Positions 35,717 to 48,830 of a stretch of DNA of 64,000 nucleotides are shown in pieces. The stretch lies in the NCBI RefSeq assembly GCF_904849725.1, contig NC_058520.1, positions 345,399,670 to 345,463,669 of the forward strand, given 5' to 3'. How positions within the stretch are numbered: position 1 is the first letter of the stretch; every line of letters begins with the position of its first letter. Under the pieces are notes generated by a model. It had not been told where the DNA came from, searched no databases, and saw only the letters and a program-made list of their open reading frames with translations. Position numbers and translations under genes: made by a program. The DNA comes from Hordeum vulgare subsp. vulgare. Its lineage: Eukaryota > Streptophyta > Magnoliopsida > Poales > Poaceae.

Positions 35717-38700
35717 GTGGCATCATGAGCTAGGTTCATGCGTAGATGTCTTCTCGAGTAGAACACAAAAGTTTTTGTTGGCGGTGATGTGCGTTTTGCT
35801 GCCCTCCTTAGTCTTTTCTTGATTCGGCGGTATTGTTGGATCGAAGCGGCTGAGACCAACATTACTCGTACGCTTACGAGAGACTGGTTTCATCGCTACG
35901 AGTAACTCCGTTGCTCAAAGATGACCGGCGAGTGTCGGTTTCTCCAACTTTAGTTGAATCGGATTTGACCGAGGAGGTCCTTGGATGAGGTTAAATAGCA
36001 ATTCATATATCTCCGTTGTGGTGTTTGCATAAGTAAGATGCGATCCTACTAGATACCCATGGTCACCACGTAAAACATGCAACAACAATTAGAGGACGTC
36101 TAACTTGTTTTTGCAGGGTATGCTTGTGATGTGATATGGCCAACGATGTGATGTGATATATTGGATGTATGAGATGATCATGTTGTAATAGTTAATATCG
36201 ACTTGCACGTCGATGGTACGACAATCGGCAGGAGCCATAGGGTTGTCTTTAAACTAACGTTTGTGCTTGCAGATGCGTTTACTATATTGCTAGGACGTAG
36301 CTTTAGTAGTAATAGCATGAGTAGCACGACAACCCCGATGGCGACACGTTGATGGAGATCATGATGATGGAGATCATGGTGTGACGCTGGTGACAAGAAG
36401 ATTGTGTCGGTGCTTTGGTGATGGAGATCAAGAAGCACATGATGATGGCCATATCATGTCACTTATGAATTGCATGTGATGTTAATCCTTTATGCACCTT
36501 ATCTTGCTTAGAATGACGGTAGCATTATGAGGTGATCTCTCACTAAAATTTCAAGACGAAATTGTGTTCTCCCCGACTGTGCACCGTTGCGACAGTTCTT
36601 CGTTTTGAGACACCACGTGATGATCGGGTGTGATAGACTCAACGTTCACATACAACGGGTGCAAAACAGTTGCACACGCGGAACACTCGGGTTAAGCTTG
36701 ACGAGCCTAGCATGTGTAGACATGGCCTCGGAACACATGAGACCGAAAGGTCGAGCATGAATCGTATAGTTGATATGATTAGCATAGAGATGCTTACCAC
36801 TGAAACTATTCTCGACTCACGTGATGATCGGACTTGAGATAGTGGATTTGGATCATGTACCACTCAAATGACTAGAGAGATGTACCTTTTGAGTGGGAGT
36901 TCTTAAGTAATATGATTAATTGAACTAATTGTCATGAACATAGTCTAATGGTCTTTGCGAATTATGATGTAGCTTGCGCTATAACTCTACTGTTTTTATA
37001 TGTTCCTAGAGAAAATTTAATTGAAAGTTGATAGTAGCAAACTTTGCAGACTGAGTCTGTAAAACTGAGGATTGTCCTCGTTGCTGCGCAGAAGGCTTAT
37101 GTCCTTAATGCACCGCTCGGTGTACTAAACCCCGAGCGTCCTCTATAGATGTTGCGAACATCCGACATACACGCTTCTGATGACTACACGATAGTTCAGT
37201 ACAAAATACTTAATGGCTTAGAAGCAAGGCGCCGAAGACGTTTTGAAACGTCACGGAACATAAGAGATGTTCTAAAGAGATGAAATTGTGATTTCATGCT
37301 TGTGCCCTTGTTAAGAGGTATGAGACCTACGACAAGATTCTTTGTCCATGAAGTAAAGGAGAAAAACTCAATCGTTGAGCGTGTGCTCAGATTGTCTGAG
37401 TACGACAATCACTTGAATCAAGTGGGAGTTAATCTTCCAGATGAGATAGTGATGGTTCTCCAAAGTCACTGCCACCAAGCTGTGAGAGCTTCGTGATGAA
37501 CTATAACATATCAAGGATAGATACAATGGTCCTTGAGAGATTCGTGATGTATGACACTGTGAAAGTAGAAATCAAGAAAGAGCATCAATGGTTGATGGTT
37601 AGTAAAACCACTAAGTTTCATGAAAGGCAAGGGCTAGAAGGGATACTTCGTGAAACAGCAAAATAGTTGTTGCACTAATGAAGAGACCCAAGTCTAAACC
37701 CAAACCCGAGACGAAGTGCTTCTGTTATGTGGGGAACGGTCACTGAGGCGGAGCTACCCTAGATGCTTGGCAGATAAGTAGGCTGGCAAAGTCGAAAGAA
37801 GTATATTTTATATACATGATGTTGATGTGTACTTTACTAGTACTCCTAGTAGCACGAGGGTATTGGATACCGGTTCGGTTGCTAAGTGATTAGTGACACG
37901 AAATGAAAGCTACGGCATAAACGGAGACTAGCTAAAGGCGAGGTGACGATACGTGTTGGAAGTGTTTCCAAGGTTGATATGATCAAAACGTCGCACGCTC
38001 CCTCTACCATCGGGATTGGTGTTAAACCGAATAATTGTTATTTGGTGCTTGCGTTAAGCATGAACATGATTGGATCGTGTTTATTGCAATACGATTATTC
38101 ATTTAAAAGAATAATGTTTACTCTATTTGCTTGAATAATCACCTTCAATGGTTTATTGAATCTCGATCGTAGTGTTACACATGTTCATGATATTGGTGCC
38201 AAAAGATACGAGGTAATGATGATAGTACCACTTACTTGTGGCACTACCGCTTGAGTCATGTTGGTATAAATTGCATGAAGAGGCTCCATGATGATGGATC
38301 TTTATACTCACCTGATTTTGAATCACTAGTGACATGCAAATCATACCACATGAGCAAGGCCTTGTTTTCATTGAGATGAAACAAGATAGTAACTTGTTGG
38401 AAGTGATACATTTTGATGTATGCAGTCCAATGGGTGCTAAGGCACGCAGTGGGTATCATTATGTTCTTACTTCAATGACGATTTGAGTGGATACAAGAGT
38501 ATTTACTTAATGAATCACAAGTCTGAAATATTGAAAAGTTCAATTCTGTTTTGGAGTGAAGTTCGTCGTAACAAGAGGATAAACTGTCTACGATATGATC
38601 ATAGAAATGAATATCTGAGTTACGAGTTTTGGTACGCAGTTAAGACAATGTGGAAATTGTTTCGCAGTTCATGCCACCTGGAACATCATAGTGTGATGAT

Positions 38701-40699
38701 GTGTCTGAATGTCATAGCCACGCACTATTTGGTATGGTGCATGCTATGATGTCTCTTATCGAATTACCACTATCGTTTATGGGTTATGCATTAGAGACAA
38801 CCACATTCACTTTAAATAGGGCACCGCGTATTTTCGTTGAGATGACACAGTATAGACTGAGGTTTAGAGAAATCTAAACTGTCGTTTCTTGAAAGTTTGG
38901 GGCTTCGACACTTATGTGAAAAAGTTTCACTCTGATAAGCTCGAACCCAAAGCGGATAAATGCATCTTCATAGGATATCCAAAACAGTTGGGTACATCTC
39001 CCATTTCAGATCCGAAAGCAAAGTGTTTGTTTCTAGAAACGGATCCTTTCTCGAGGAAAGGTTTCTCTCGAAAGAATTGAGTGGGAGGGTGGTAGAACTT
39101 GATGAGGTTATTGAACCATCACTTCAACGAGTGTGTAGCAGGGCGCAGGAAGTTGTTCCTGTGGCGCCTACACCAATTGAAGTGAAAGCTGATGATGGTG
39201 ATCATCGAGCATCGGATCAAGTTACTACAAACCTCGTAGGTCGACAAGGTCACATACTACTACAGAGTGGTATGGTAACCCTGTCTTGGAGGTCATTTTG
39301 TTGAACAATAATGAACCTACGAGCTGTGGAGGAGTGACGGTGGGCCTGGATTCCGACAAATGGCTGGAGGCCATGAAATCCGAGAGAGGATCCATGTATG
39401 AAAACAAAGTGTAGACTTTGGAAGAACTACTTGATGGTCGTAGGACTATTGAGTAAAGATGGATCTTTAAAAGGAAGACAGATGACGATGGTGATAAGTC
39501 ATTATTAAGAAAAGCTCGAACTGTCGCAAAGATGTTTCCGACATGATCAAACAGTTGACTATGGTGAGACTTTCTCACTCGTACCGATGCTAAAAGTCTG
39601 TTAGAATTATGTTAGTAGTTGTTGCATTATTTTTGAAATATTGCACATAGGATGTAAAAACATTGTTTCCTCGACGGTTTCCTTGAGCAAACATTGTATG
39701 TGATACAACCAGAAGGTTTTGTCGATCCTAAATATACTAACAAGTATACAAGCTCCAGCGATCCTTCAATGGACTGGTGCAAGCATCTTGGAGTTGGAAT
39801 ATACACTTTCATGAGATGATCAAAGATTTTGGGTTTGTACAAGGTTTATGAGAAACTTGTATTTCCAAAGAAGTGAGTGGGAGCACTATAGATTTCTGAT
39901 AAGTATATGTGGTTGACATATTGTGGATCAGAAGTAATGTAGAATTTCTGTAAAGCATACAAGGTTGTATGAAAGGAGTTTTTAAAGGAATACCTGGATT
40001 GCGCTACTTGAACGTTGAGCATCAAAGATCTACGGAGATAGATCGAAAGCGCTTAATAGAAGTTTCAACAAGATGCATGCCTTGACAAGTTTTTGAAGGA
40101 GTTAAAAATAGATCAGCAAAGAAGGAGTTCTTGGTTGCGTTGTGAGGTGTGAATTTGAGTAAGGCTCAAAACCCGACCCCGGCAGAATAAAGAGAATAGA
40201 CGAAGGTCGTCTTCTATGCCTTGGCCGTAGAATCTGAAGTATGCCATGCTGGGTACCGCACCTGATGTGTGCCTTGACTCAAAGTCTGTTGAGAGGTACA
40301 GAGAGTGATCCATGATTGAATCACTAGCAGCGGTCAAAATTTATCCTTAGTAACTGATGGACTAAGGAATTTTTCTCGATTATGGAGGTGGTTAAAGAGT
40401 TCGTCGTAAAGGGTTACGTCGATGCAAGCTTTGACACTAATCCGAATAACTATGAGTAGTGAAACAGATTCATATAGTATAGTAGATATTTGGAGTATTT
40501 CTGAATAGCACATAGTAGCAGCATCTATAATATGACATAAAGATTTGTAAAGAACACACGGATCTGAAAGTTTCAGAACCATTGACTAAAACCTCTCTCA
40601 CGAGCAAGACGTGATCAGACATAACTGTATGGGTGTTGGATTCGTTGGAATCACATGGTGATGTGAACTAGCTTATTGAGTCTAGTGCAAGTGGGAGAC
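35717..40699 (+). pseudogene. Internal region of Angela copy B: gag-pol remnants
   Basis: The PBS GTGGCATCATGAGC follows the LTR at 35717. A Gag helix block (MRPTTRFFVHEVKEKNSIVE, then LPDEIVMVLQS) is at 37320-37496. A protease-like LDTGS lies near 37862, an integrase zinc-region remnant (HYRLSHVGINCMKRLHDDG) near 38240-38300, and the post-integrase WGFDTYVKKF with DKCIFIGYPK at 38889-38990. The RT start (DSDKWLEAMKSERGSMYENK) is at about 39352 and TLYVIQPEGFVDPK near 39690. Stops and shifts interrupt every block. The purine-rich GTGCAAGTGGGAGAC at 40685-40699 is the polypurine tract. Confidence 0.82.
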
Positions 40700-42527
40700 T
40701 GTTGGAAATATGCCCTAGAGGCAATAATAAATTAGTTATTATTATATTTCTTTGTTCATGATAATCATTTATTATCCATGCTATAATTGTATTGATTGGA
40801 AACACAGTGCATGTGTGGGTACATAGACAAAACACTGTCCCTAGTAAGCCTCTAGTTGACTAGCTCGTTAATCAAAGATGGTCAAGGTTTCCTTACCATA
40901 GGCAAGTGTTGTCACTTGATAACGGGATCACATCACTAGGAGAATCATGTGATGGACTAGACCCAAACTAATAGACGTAGCATGTTGATCGTGTCATTTT
41001 GTTGCTACTGTTTTCTGCGTGTCAAGTATTTGTTCCTATGACCATGAGAGCATATAACTCACTGACACCGGAGGAATGCTTTGTGTGTATCAAACGTCGC
41101 AACATAACTGGGTGACTATAAAGATGCTCTACAGGTATCTCCGAAGGTGTTCGTTGAGTTAGTATGGATCGAGGCTGGGATTTGTCACTCTGTGTGACGG
41201 AGAGGTATCTCGGGGCCCACTCGGTAATACAACATCACAGACAAGCCTTGCAAGCAATGTGACTTAGTGTAAGTTGCGGGATCTTGTATTACGGAACGAG
41301 TAAAGAGACTTGCCGGTAAACGAGATTGAAATAGGTATGCGGATACTGACGATCGAATCTCGGGCAAGTAACATACCGAAGGACAAAGGGAATGACATAC
41401 GGGATTATATGAATCCTTGGCACTGAGGTTCAAACGATAAGATCTTCGTAGAATATGTGGGATCCAATATGGTCATCCAGGTCCCGCTATTGGATATTGA
41501 CCGAGGAGTCACTCGGGTCATGTCTACATAGTTCTTGAACCCGCAGGGTCTGCACACTTAAGGTTCAAAGTTGTTTTATGCGTATTTGAGTTATATGGTT
41601 TGTTACCGAATGTTGTTCGGAGTCCCGGATGAGATCACGGGCGTCACGAGGGTTTCCGGAATGGTCCGTAAACGAAGATTGATATATAGGATGACCTCAT
41701 TTGATTACCGGAAGGTTTTCGGAGTTACCGGGAATGTACCGGGAATGACGAATGGGTTCCGGGTGTTCACCAGGTGGGGCGGGGCAGCCCACCCCGGGGA
41801 AGCCCATAGGCCTTGGGGGTGGCGCACCAGCCCTTGGTGGGCTGGTGGGACAGCCCAAGAAGGCCCTATGCGCCATAGATAGAAAATCAAAGAGAAAAGA
41901 AAAAAAAGGAGGTGGGAAGGAAGAGAAGGACTCCACCTTCCAATCCTAGTTGGACTAGGATTGGAGGAGGACTCCTCCTCCCCTTGGTGGCACAGCCCTT
42001 GGGGCTCCTTGAGCCTCAAGGCAAGCCTCCCCTCTCCTCCTCCTATATATATGGAGCTATTAGGGCTGATTTGAGACAACTTTTGCCATGGCAGCCCGAC
42101 CACATACCTCCACGGTTTTTCCTCTAGATCGCGTTTCTGCAGAGCTCGGGCGGAGCCCTGCTGAGATTAGATCACCACCAACCTCCGGAGTGCCGTCACG
42201 CTGCCGGAGAACTCATCTACCTCTCCGTCTCTCTTGCTGGATCAAGAAGGCCGAGATCATCGTCGAGCTGTACGTGTGCTGAACGCGGAGGTGCCGTCCC
42301 TTCGGCACTAGATCGAAGCGGATCGTGGGACGGATCGCGGGACGGTTCGCGGGGCGGATCGAGGGATGTGAGGACGTTCCACTACATCAACCGCGTTTCT
42401 TAACACTTCTGCTGTGCGATCTACAAGGGTACGTAGATCAGAAATCCCCTCTCTTAGATGGACATCACCATGATAGGACTTCGTGCGCGTAGGAAATTTT
42501 TTGTTTCCCATGCGACGTTCCCCAACA
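40700..42527 (+). repeat. 3' LTR of Angela copy B (1828 bp)
   Basis: It opens TGTTGGAAATATGCCCTAGA and ends TGCGACGTTCCCCAACA, co-linear with the 5' LTR, before the ATGGG duplication. Confidence 0.93.
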
Positions 42528-42532
42528 ATGGG

Positions 42533-44640
42533 CCACCGATAGGTGGGGCATACCTGTTGGGGTCGTCTCCTACCTCTGGAAAAAGAGGAGGAGGAGCACG
42601 CCGGCGTGGCTACCGATGTCCTCAGGCCCTAACAACAGCAAGAATGGGTCCGGCTCGTCGTCGCCTACCTTCTGGTGGTCGAGTCGACGACGAGGGGGGG
42701 GATCTAGTTCACCGGCAATGAGGTGGCCGCGGCGGAGAGGTTTCGGGTGACGGTGGAGGTGGTGGCTACGGGCACGGATTCGCTCGACAGAGAGAGGGGA
42801 AAGCTTCATGGGGTCTTGGCGAGTGCGTAGGAGGGAAGAGGGGATCGAGAACCACCATGTAGCTGGAGATCGACAAAAGCTCCAAGGTGGAGGGGCCTCG
42901 GTCGATCTCGAGCTCCCGGGCTGTTTCTGCTTGAGGGGGTGGCTAGGGAGGTGATTGGGGTCTCGGCGAAGTGGAGTGAGAGGTTTTGGAGCAAGGGTAG
43001 GGGCTATAAATTGTCCCGCGACGGTGAGCCGACGCGAGTGCGCCGGTGATCCCACCGTGGCGCGCACGCGGGTGCAGAGAGAGGCTGGGGTCAAAACCAC
43101 GGTCTTAGGACATGGTTTTGGACCTCCAGGACTCACTACAAGAGAGGGGGAGAGAGGAGTGGGCATGCGTGGCTGCGCTCCTCTGGTCAAACCTGGCGCG
43201 GGCATGCGTCACCCTGGCTCTCAGCGAGGGAAAGGAGGGCCCCTGGGGGCTGCGTGATGCAGAGGGGTTGTCGAGGGAGAGGAGAGACACCGCGGGGAGG
43301 CTGAAACTGGCCGTGGGAGGTTGCCCCACCTCGGTTGATCTCTATAGCGCGCCCAGAGCAGAGCTTTGGCATGCCACGGCATGTTGGCGCGCTCTGGGGT
43401 GCCTTGGACACGTCTGGCACGTGGGCCCTTGCTGGGAGATGCCTAGCCATTTGAATCCCGTGGGAGATTCGGCTAGTCAAAGGAGGGGAGGAAAAAAGGT
43501 GTTGTGAGCCTTTGGCTGAAGCTCAAATTGGAGTTTTTGGATTTTCTACTTTGAACCACAGGAGGGCCACTTGATTGGAGTTGGGCATTGATGCTAGCCA
43601 CCTAATCTAGGAGTTTGAGAGAAAGTGAGTGGGTGTAGCTGGGGTTACAGGGGTTTTGCCATTCTGTCAGAAGGTGCTCGATAGTGGTTTGGGGTGGTTG
43701 CACCCTACGACACGCTATGTAACTTAACATGACTAGTTTTGGGGCAGAAACATGAGGCTACACCAAGTTTGGGCTCCATTGGACAAGTTTAGCTTTGTAA
43801 ACTTGAAATCATCCCCAAATGACGAGATTTGTTCCTTCCAAAGAGAGTGTGGGAAAATCAAGTCCCACAAATCCCATTTTTTGGCATGGAGTCCTCATTT
43901 GAGGTATTAGGCACTCCTACAAAGTTTTAGCTCCATTGGATAAACTTTGCTATGTAGAGTTGCTCTAACTTCATTCTAGACAGAAAGGGTTTTGGAATTA
44001 TTTGGTGACCTTAACCACTTGGATCATGGTGAAACTTTATGTGGGCACCAAATATGGCTTAGGAAGGTCACTGGAATTTTCTAGGAATTTATGGAGAATA
44101 TTTCCTTTGGAAATATTTAAAAAGGTCAAAAGAGACAGAATAGGTTTTCATGGTTTTACTCAATTTATAATATAAATAGGGTTGAAAATCTTATGTATGA
44201 AAAATATATGTCCTTCTGAGTATCTCCAATTTTTCTAAGATTTTTCAAAGGCATAAATGTATTTTTCCATATAGGAATATCATTTCTGGCCTTAGAAATG
44301 GACATGCAAATAAAATAGGAAAATGATTTATAAAATAATTATTTTATGATTTTGGTGAACTAAAATGGTTTTAGAACCAAATCACCAACTTTGGATAAGA
44401 GCACTTCTTGCCATCAAAGACTTGTAGTGCAACCCAAAGCAGGGTTTTGTTTTAACCAGAAATAAGAAAAAGCGTTTTTGAGCATATTGTAGTTATGGAA
44501 AACATGGTTTTGACAGTACTCAATCAAGCATACAAGCATTCAATGACAACCATGGTACTCACATCTTTGATTTTGGAAAAGTTTTAATAAACTCAGATTT
44601 TTGAATTAGAGAAGAAGTGCAGTGAAAATAGGGTGTGACA
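42533..44640 (-). repeat. 5' LTR of the Gypsy element, proximal part
   Basis: It resumes CCACCGATAGGTGGGGCATA where 33885 stopped, equivalent to 8483 in the other LTR, and ends GGGTGTGACA before ACTGA. A CTATAAATT box at about 43006 is equivalent to the TATA-like site in the other LTR. Confidence 0.9.
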
Positions 44641-46136
44641 ACTGATGAATATGCTGATGACTTCGCTCCAACCTATTGCTTCATTGCAAAAGGTTCAAAG
44701 GTACCAAACCATAATTCCTCCTCTGATTCTAGTGACTGTGAACCTGATGATTATCAAAAACCTAGTTACTGTAAACATGCCGCCACTAAGCAACAAAGTG
44801 CCATTGAAAAGCTTCAGAAACTGCTAGACAGAAACGATGATCTGTTGAACGATGACATGAATCGTACTCAAGTCCTCACTGAAGATGTGAAAAGTCTTTA
44901 TTCTGGGTTTGATAGTCTTCAAGATCGTTATGAAACAGTTTTGGCTGATCATGAGAAACTTTCCTATGAATTTCTTCAAAGGAAGCTTGATCATGAGAAG
45001 TTGAAAATGTCTAATGATGATCTTCGAATGGAAAACGATTCATTGCTTGCTCAACGGATCGGTACCGCTCAGGTTGAATTCATTCCACCATGTTTAAAAT
45101 GCATCGAGCGTGAAACTGCTAATTCTTCACCAGAATCATCAAATGCTTCTATTGGTACAAATTCTTCAACTATCCCTGTGGTATCAAATTCTTCACTTGA
45201 ATAAACCACAAATGCTACTCACGAAAATGCAGGGCTGAAGGAATTGTATGTAACAAGCATATACAAAAGCCTCAAAGCGCATCAAACCCTTTGCATGCTC
45301 AAAAAGCAGATTCTGAACAGGAACCCGAGGAAAGAAGGCATTGCCTTTGAAAGGAAATGGAATGCCGATGGATCATACTGGAAACCTGAGCAATACCCCA
45401 AAACCTCATGGGTTGTTGCTAAAGGCCCTCCCGTTGATCCATCCACTCTAACAGGCTTTGCATGTGAATTATCCTATTCCTCATATGAGTCATTTGACTC
45501 CAACTATAAATTGTTCAAAAATCAATCTGGTGAAGTATTTGCTTGATATGTTGGAACTAACTGCAGGAATGGACCATCCCTGAGGAAAATCTGGGTCCCC
45601 AAAAGTTGCTTGGAAAATCTTCAGGTGAATGTCCTCATGACACCACATGTGAAGAACCAGAAACTCAGATCAATTTCCTCAGGTGGACCAAAGTCTTCAC
45701 GAGGATTAATTTCCTCAAATGGTCAATACTATGCTCGTACTCGCACTAATGCTTCTGATATGCAGGGAAATTACACGGGACATGAATATGAGCGTTATTC
45801 CTCAAATCATTATGTTCATAAGTCCTCAAAGAATTTATCTGCCTATTCATTTGAGTACTCTAACCCCCTAGTGTGAAAAGAAGTGCATTAGCTTCAATGC
45901 GTCCATTCTCATATGGTGATCGCAGGATGATAAACTCTTTGCCGCCCCTTAAGATGTGGGTGGTGAAGAAAATGAGCTAATCACTTCTGTAGACCAGGTC
46001 TCCAGATGAAAGTCATCATCTGAAGAATTTGCTGGAGACCTGAGGAAATTGCTTGGTTGGACGCAAGCTAAAAATGATGAAATGATAACATTTCACACGT
46101 CCTCAAATTTACTATTTATGATAAAATTCTTATCTG
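44641..46136 (+). pseudogene. Copia gag-pol linker (acidic, coiled-coil segment)
   Basis: Resumes the Copia frame after the Gypsy insertion. The first ORF reads DEYADDFAPTYCFIAKGSKV, then a long charged helix (KLQKLLDRNDDLLNDDMN, HEKLSYEFLQRKLDHEKLK), ending with a stop near 45202. Coding-like sequence continues in the following frames with WVVAKGPPVDPSTLTGF and NGPSLRKIWVPKSC (about 45565-45615), the segment that precedes protease in SIRE/Maximus-type elements. Stops at 45202 and 45544 and shifts near 45877-46130 disable it. Confidence 0.75.
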
Positions 46137-46600
46137 ATGAAATTGATACCATATTCTTCAAGTGTGGAGCATATGAGATGGCAAGCTGTACTAATTCATC
46201 TGCAGGATGACAAACCCAAGAATACAGAATGGGTTCTTGATAGTGGTTGCACTAATCACATGACTGGTGATAAAAGCTTGTTGATTAATATTCCACTGAC
46301 TCCATCACCACTGAAGCAAATCACTTACGTTGACAAAGGTAAAAGCAAGGTATTGGGACTTGGCAAAGTGGCTATCTCCAAAGACGGGCACATGGACAAT
46401 GTCATGCTTGTCGAATCCCTTGGGTTTAACCTTATGTCAGTCTCAATGCTTTGTGATCTTGATATGATTGTCATCTTTGGAAAATATAGATGCGTAGTCA
46501 TCATAGAATCTGACAAATCAAAATCTTTGAAGGCTTTAGGAGAGGGGATTTGTACATTGTTGTTTTTTCCACAGGTCCTCAACCAGCCACATTCTTACTA
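46137..46600 (+). pseudogene. Copia protease
   Basis: WVLDSGCTNHMTGDKSLL carries the catalytic Asp-Ser-Gly of Copia aspartic proteases (codons at about 46230-46285). It is followed by GKSKVLGLGKVAI and GFNLMSVSMLCDL, the usual C-terminal half. The 154-codon frame overlaps the integrase frame at 46550-46601, indicating a frameshift between them. Protease would process Gag-Pol. Confidence 0.88.
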
Positions 46601-47467
46601 GCAAAAACCTCAGAAGGCTGGTTATGGCATCGACGACTGGGTCATGCATGCATGAGGAATTTGCACACGCTAGCGAATAAGAAGCATGTCATTGGCATTG
46701 AATCCGTCAAATTCCTCAAGGACCATCTCTGCGGTGCTTGTGAATCTGGAAAAATAACCAGATCCAAACACCCCTCGAAGACTATCATGACTACTACTCG
46801 TTCGTTTGAATTGCTTCACATGGATCTGTTTGGACCTACTCATTGTGCTACTCTAACCAATGCAAGATCATTATATGGCTTTGTCACTGTTAATGACTAT
46901 TCTCGCTATACTTGGGTACATATCATTCTGCACAAAACTGAAGTGCGGGAAGTCTTCAAACGATTTTCCTCAAGGGACTCGACGAACTTCGGCGTCAAGA
47001 TCAAACACATCAGGAGTGATAATGGGACACAATTCAAAAACACCGGTCTTGATGATTATCTTGATGAACTTGGTATTAGTCACGAATTATCTGCTCCTTA
47101 TACTCCTCAAAACAATGGCGTCGTTGAACGCAAGAACATGACACTGGTTGAAATGGCATGGACTATGCTTGAAGAATATCAGACTCCTCGACGTTTCTGG
47201 CTTGAAGCAATTAACACTACTTGCCACATCATCAACCAGGTATATCTTCACAAATTCCTCAAGAAAAGCTCATATGAACTCCTCACTAACAAGAAACCCA
47301 ATGTAAGTTATTCAAAGTCTTCGGTGCAAGATGCTGGATTAGAGATCCCCACCATAGCTCAAAGTTTGCACCTAAAGCACATGAGGGTTTTATGCTTGGT
47401 TACGGGAAGGACTCACACACCTACAGAGTCTTCAACACCTATCACAACAAGGTTGTTGAAACTGTAG
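46550..47467 (+). pseudogene. Copia integrase (305-codon open frame)
   Basis: The gag_pre-integrase zinc motif is present: LWHRRLGHACMRNL (two His) and CGACESGK (two Cys). The catalytic core has Asp in HMDLFGP, Asp in RSDNGTQF and Glu in NNGVVERKN, all in the right order, with YSRYTWVHIIL and FWLEAINTTCHIIN around them. This is the best-preserved coding block of the element. It loses register after KKPNVSYSK (about 47320) and overlaps the protease frame, so it is not a functional gene here. Confidence 0.92.
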
Positions 47468-48830
47468 ATGTGCGGTTCGATGAAACTAATGGCTCGCAAA
47501 GAGAGTAACTGCCTCCTGTGCCAGATAAATTACCTCCCGAGGAAGCCATCAAGCTCAAGGCAACTGAAGATATCATTCCTACTGTGGAACAATCCCTTGT
47601 TGAAGAAGTCATCCCCAACACTGAGGAAATTCAAACCGGTGCACCTGAGGAAAATGCTACAGATCAAATTCCTTGGCCCAACCAAAGTCATCAACCAGCT
47701 CTTCCAAGGATTGTTAATGAAGTAGAACTTGACAAAATCCTTGATGACATCAATGCGCCAGGTTCTATCACTCGCTCAAAAGCTTCACATTTAATTAACT
47801 TTTGTGGGCATTCCTCATTTGTGTCTATCACAGAACCCTCAAAAGTTGATGAAGCCTTCATGGAACCTGAGTGGATTCAAGCCATGCAAGATGAACTTCT
47901 TCAGTTCAAGCTAAATGACGTGTGGGAACTAGTCAAAAGACCAGATCCTCGCAAGAAAAATATCATCAACACCAAGTGGATCTACCGAAACAAGCAAGAT
48001 GAGTATGGTTAGGTAGTGGGGAATAAGGCACGGCTTGTAGCCCAAGGCTACACACAGGTTGAAGGAATTGTCTTCGACGAAACTTTTGCACGTGTTGCTA
48101 GACTTGAAGCTATTCGAATATTACTTGCTTATGCTAACCATCACAATATTACACTATATAAAATGGATGTGAAAAGTGCATTCCTCAATGGTAAGCTTGA
48201 GGAAGAAGTACATGTTGCTCAGCCCCTAGGTTTTGAAGACTCGAAGTATCCTGACAAAGTCTTCAGACACAAAAGGCACTCTATGGCCTCAAGCAAGCCC
48301 CTCGGGCGTGGTATGATACATTGAAGCAATTCCTCATGAAGAAAGGCTTCAAACCCGGTTCACTTGATCCTACTCTTTTCACAAAATCCTATGATAATGA
48401 ACTATTTGTGTGAGAAATATATGTCGATGACATTATCTTTGGTTGTATTGACAAATGTTAGAGTGATGAATTTGCTTACATGATGAGTGAAGAATACCAA
48501 ATGTCTATGATGGGGGAGCTGAAATTCTTCTTAGGTCTTCAAATTCGTCAACAACGCAATGGCATCTTCATATCTCAGGAGAAATACCTCAAGGACGTTC
48601 GGAAGAAATTTGGTATGCTTGAATGCAAAGGCGTCAAGATTCCTATGCCTGCCAATGGTCACCTGTGCACTGACGAAAATTGTAAAGATTTCGATCAACA
48701 TGTATATCGTTCTATGATTGGCTCTTTATTGTACCTATGTGCATCTAGGCCAGGTATTATGCTTAGTGTTTGCATGTGTGCCCGTTTTCAAGCAAAAACG
48801 AAGGAATCACACCATAAGGGTGTGAAACAT
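47468..48830 (+). pseudogene. Copia reverse transcriptase, truncated at its 3' end
   Basis: The linker ends in PGSITRSKASHLINF (about 47758). RVT_2 begins EPEWIQAMQDELLQFK (47860). The TAG at 48010-48012 interrupts it, then [32 protein letters not shown] and a shift near 48270 follow. The catalytic YVDDII is at about 48419-48436, and FFLGLQIRQQ with YRSMIGSLLYLCASRPGI after 48480. The last Copia codons are KESHHKGVKH; at 48830 the sequence changes to an inverted Tat LTR, and the rest of RNase H and the 3' LTR are missing. Confidence 0.9.

Larger units (their letters stand above)
33886..42527 (+). mobile_element. Angela/WIS/BARE-type Copia (copy B), full length
   Basis: It is inserted in the Gypsy 5' LTR with target duplication ATGGG (33881-33885 and 42528-42532). 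LTRs are 33886-35716 and 40700-42527, with the internal region between. Total 8.64 kb, normal for the family. In the first ~210 bp the LTRs differ at 9 positions, 8 of them transitions; further in they look closer. The internal ORFs are decayed, so it moved either before decay or by means of relatives. It is the same family as copy A but opposite in strand and independent in target site. Confidence 0.93.
6414..44640 (-). mobile_element. Gypsy element, Del/Tekay-like chromovirus, with two nested Angela insertions
   Basis: The element is bounded by ACTGA duplications (6409-6413 and 44641-44645). In coding orientation it reads TGTCACACC...CCCCACA at its LTR ends. Parts in coding order: 5' LTR (44640 to 31793, interrupted by an Angela), PBS, a leader ORF (31649-30897), gag-pol (30592 to 26293, resuming 10853 to 10617), PPT and 3' LTR (10573-6414). 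The domain order PR-RT-RH-IN and a C-terminal chromodomain place it among chromoviruses; long LTRs with TGTCACACC ends suggest Del/Tekay. Without nested DNA it would be about 14 kb. Aligned by eye, the first ~215 bp of the two LTRs differ at 10 sites, mostly transitions. Family name not assigned. Confidence 0.88.
3785..48830 (+). mobile_element. Decayed Maximus/SIRE-like Copia element, split by a 38-kb nested insertion and 3'-truncated
   Basis: This is the outermost host of the nest. Its parts in order are a 5' LTR (3785-5153), a tRNA-Met PBS, gag (5221-6413), the Gypsy insertion with its target duplication (6414-44645), then the gag-pol linker, protease, integrase and reverse transcriptase (44646-48830). 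The domain order PR-IN-RT defines Copia. The long acidic/coiled linker between the zinc knuckle and protease points to the SIRE/Maximus clade. The frame is continuous across the insertion when insert and one ACTGA copy are ignored. The element stops inside the RT/RNase H region at 48830, where an inverted Tat LTR begins; no 3' LTR is seen. Several in-frame stops show it is dead. Confidence 0.85.

Noticed and set aside
42458..42721. 87-codon plus ORF
   Set aside because: It spans the border between Angela copy B LTR and the Gypsy LTR and has no coding features.
46860..47141. 93-codon ORF in a second frame
   Set aside because: It is a shadow of the Copia integrase core in the adjacent frame.
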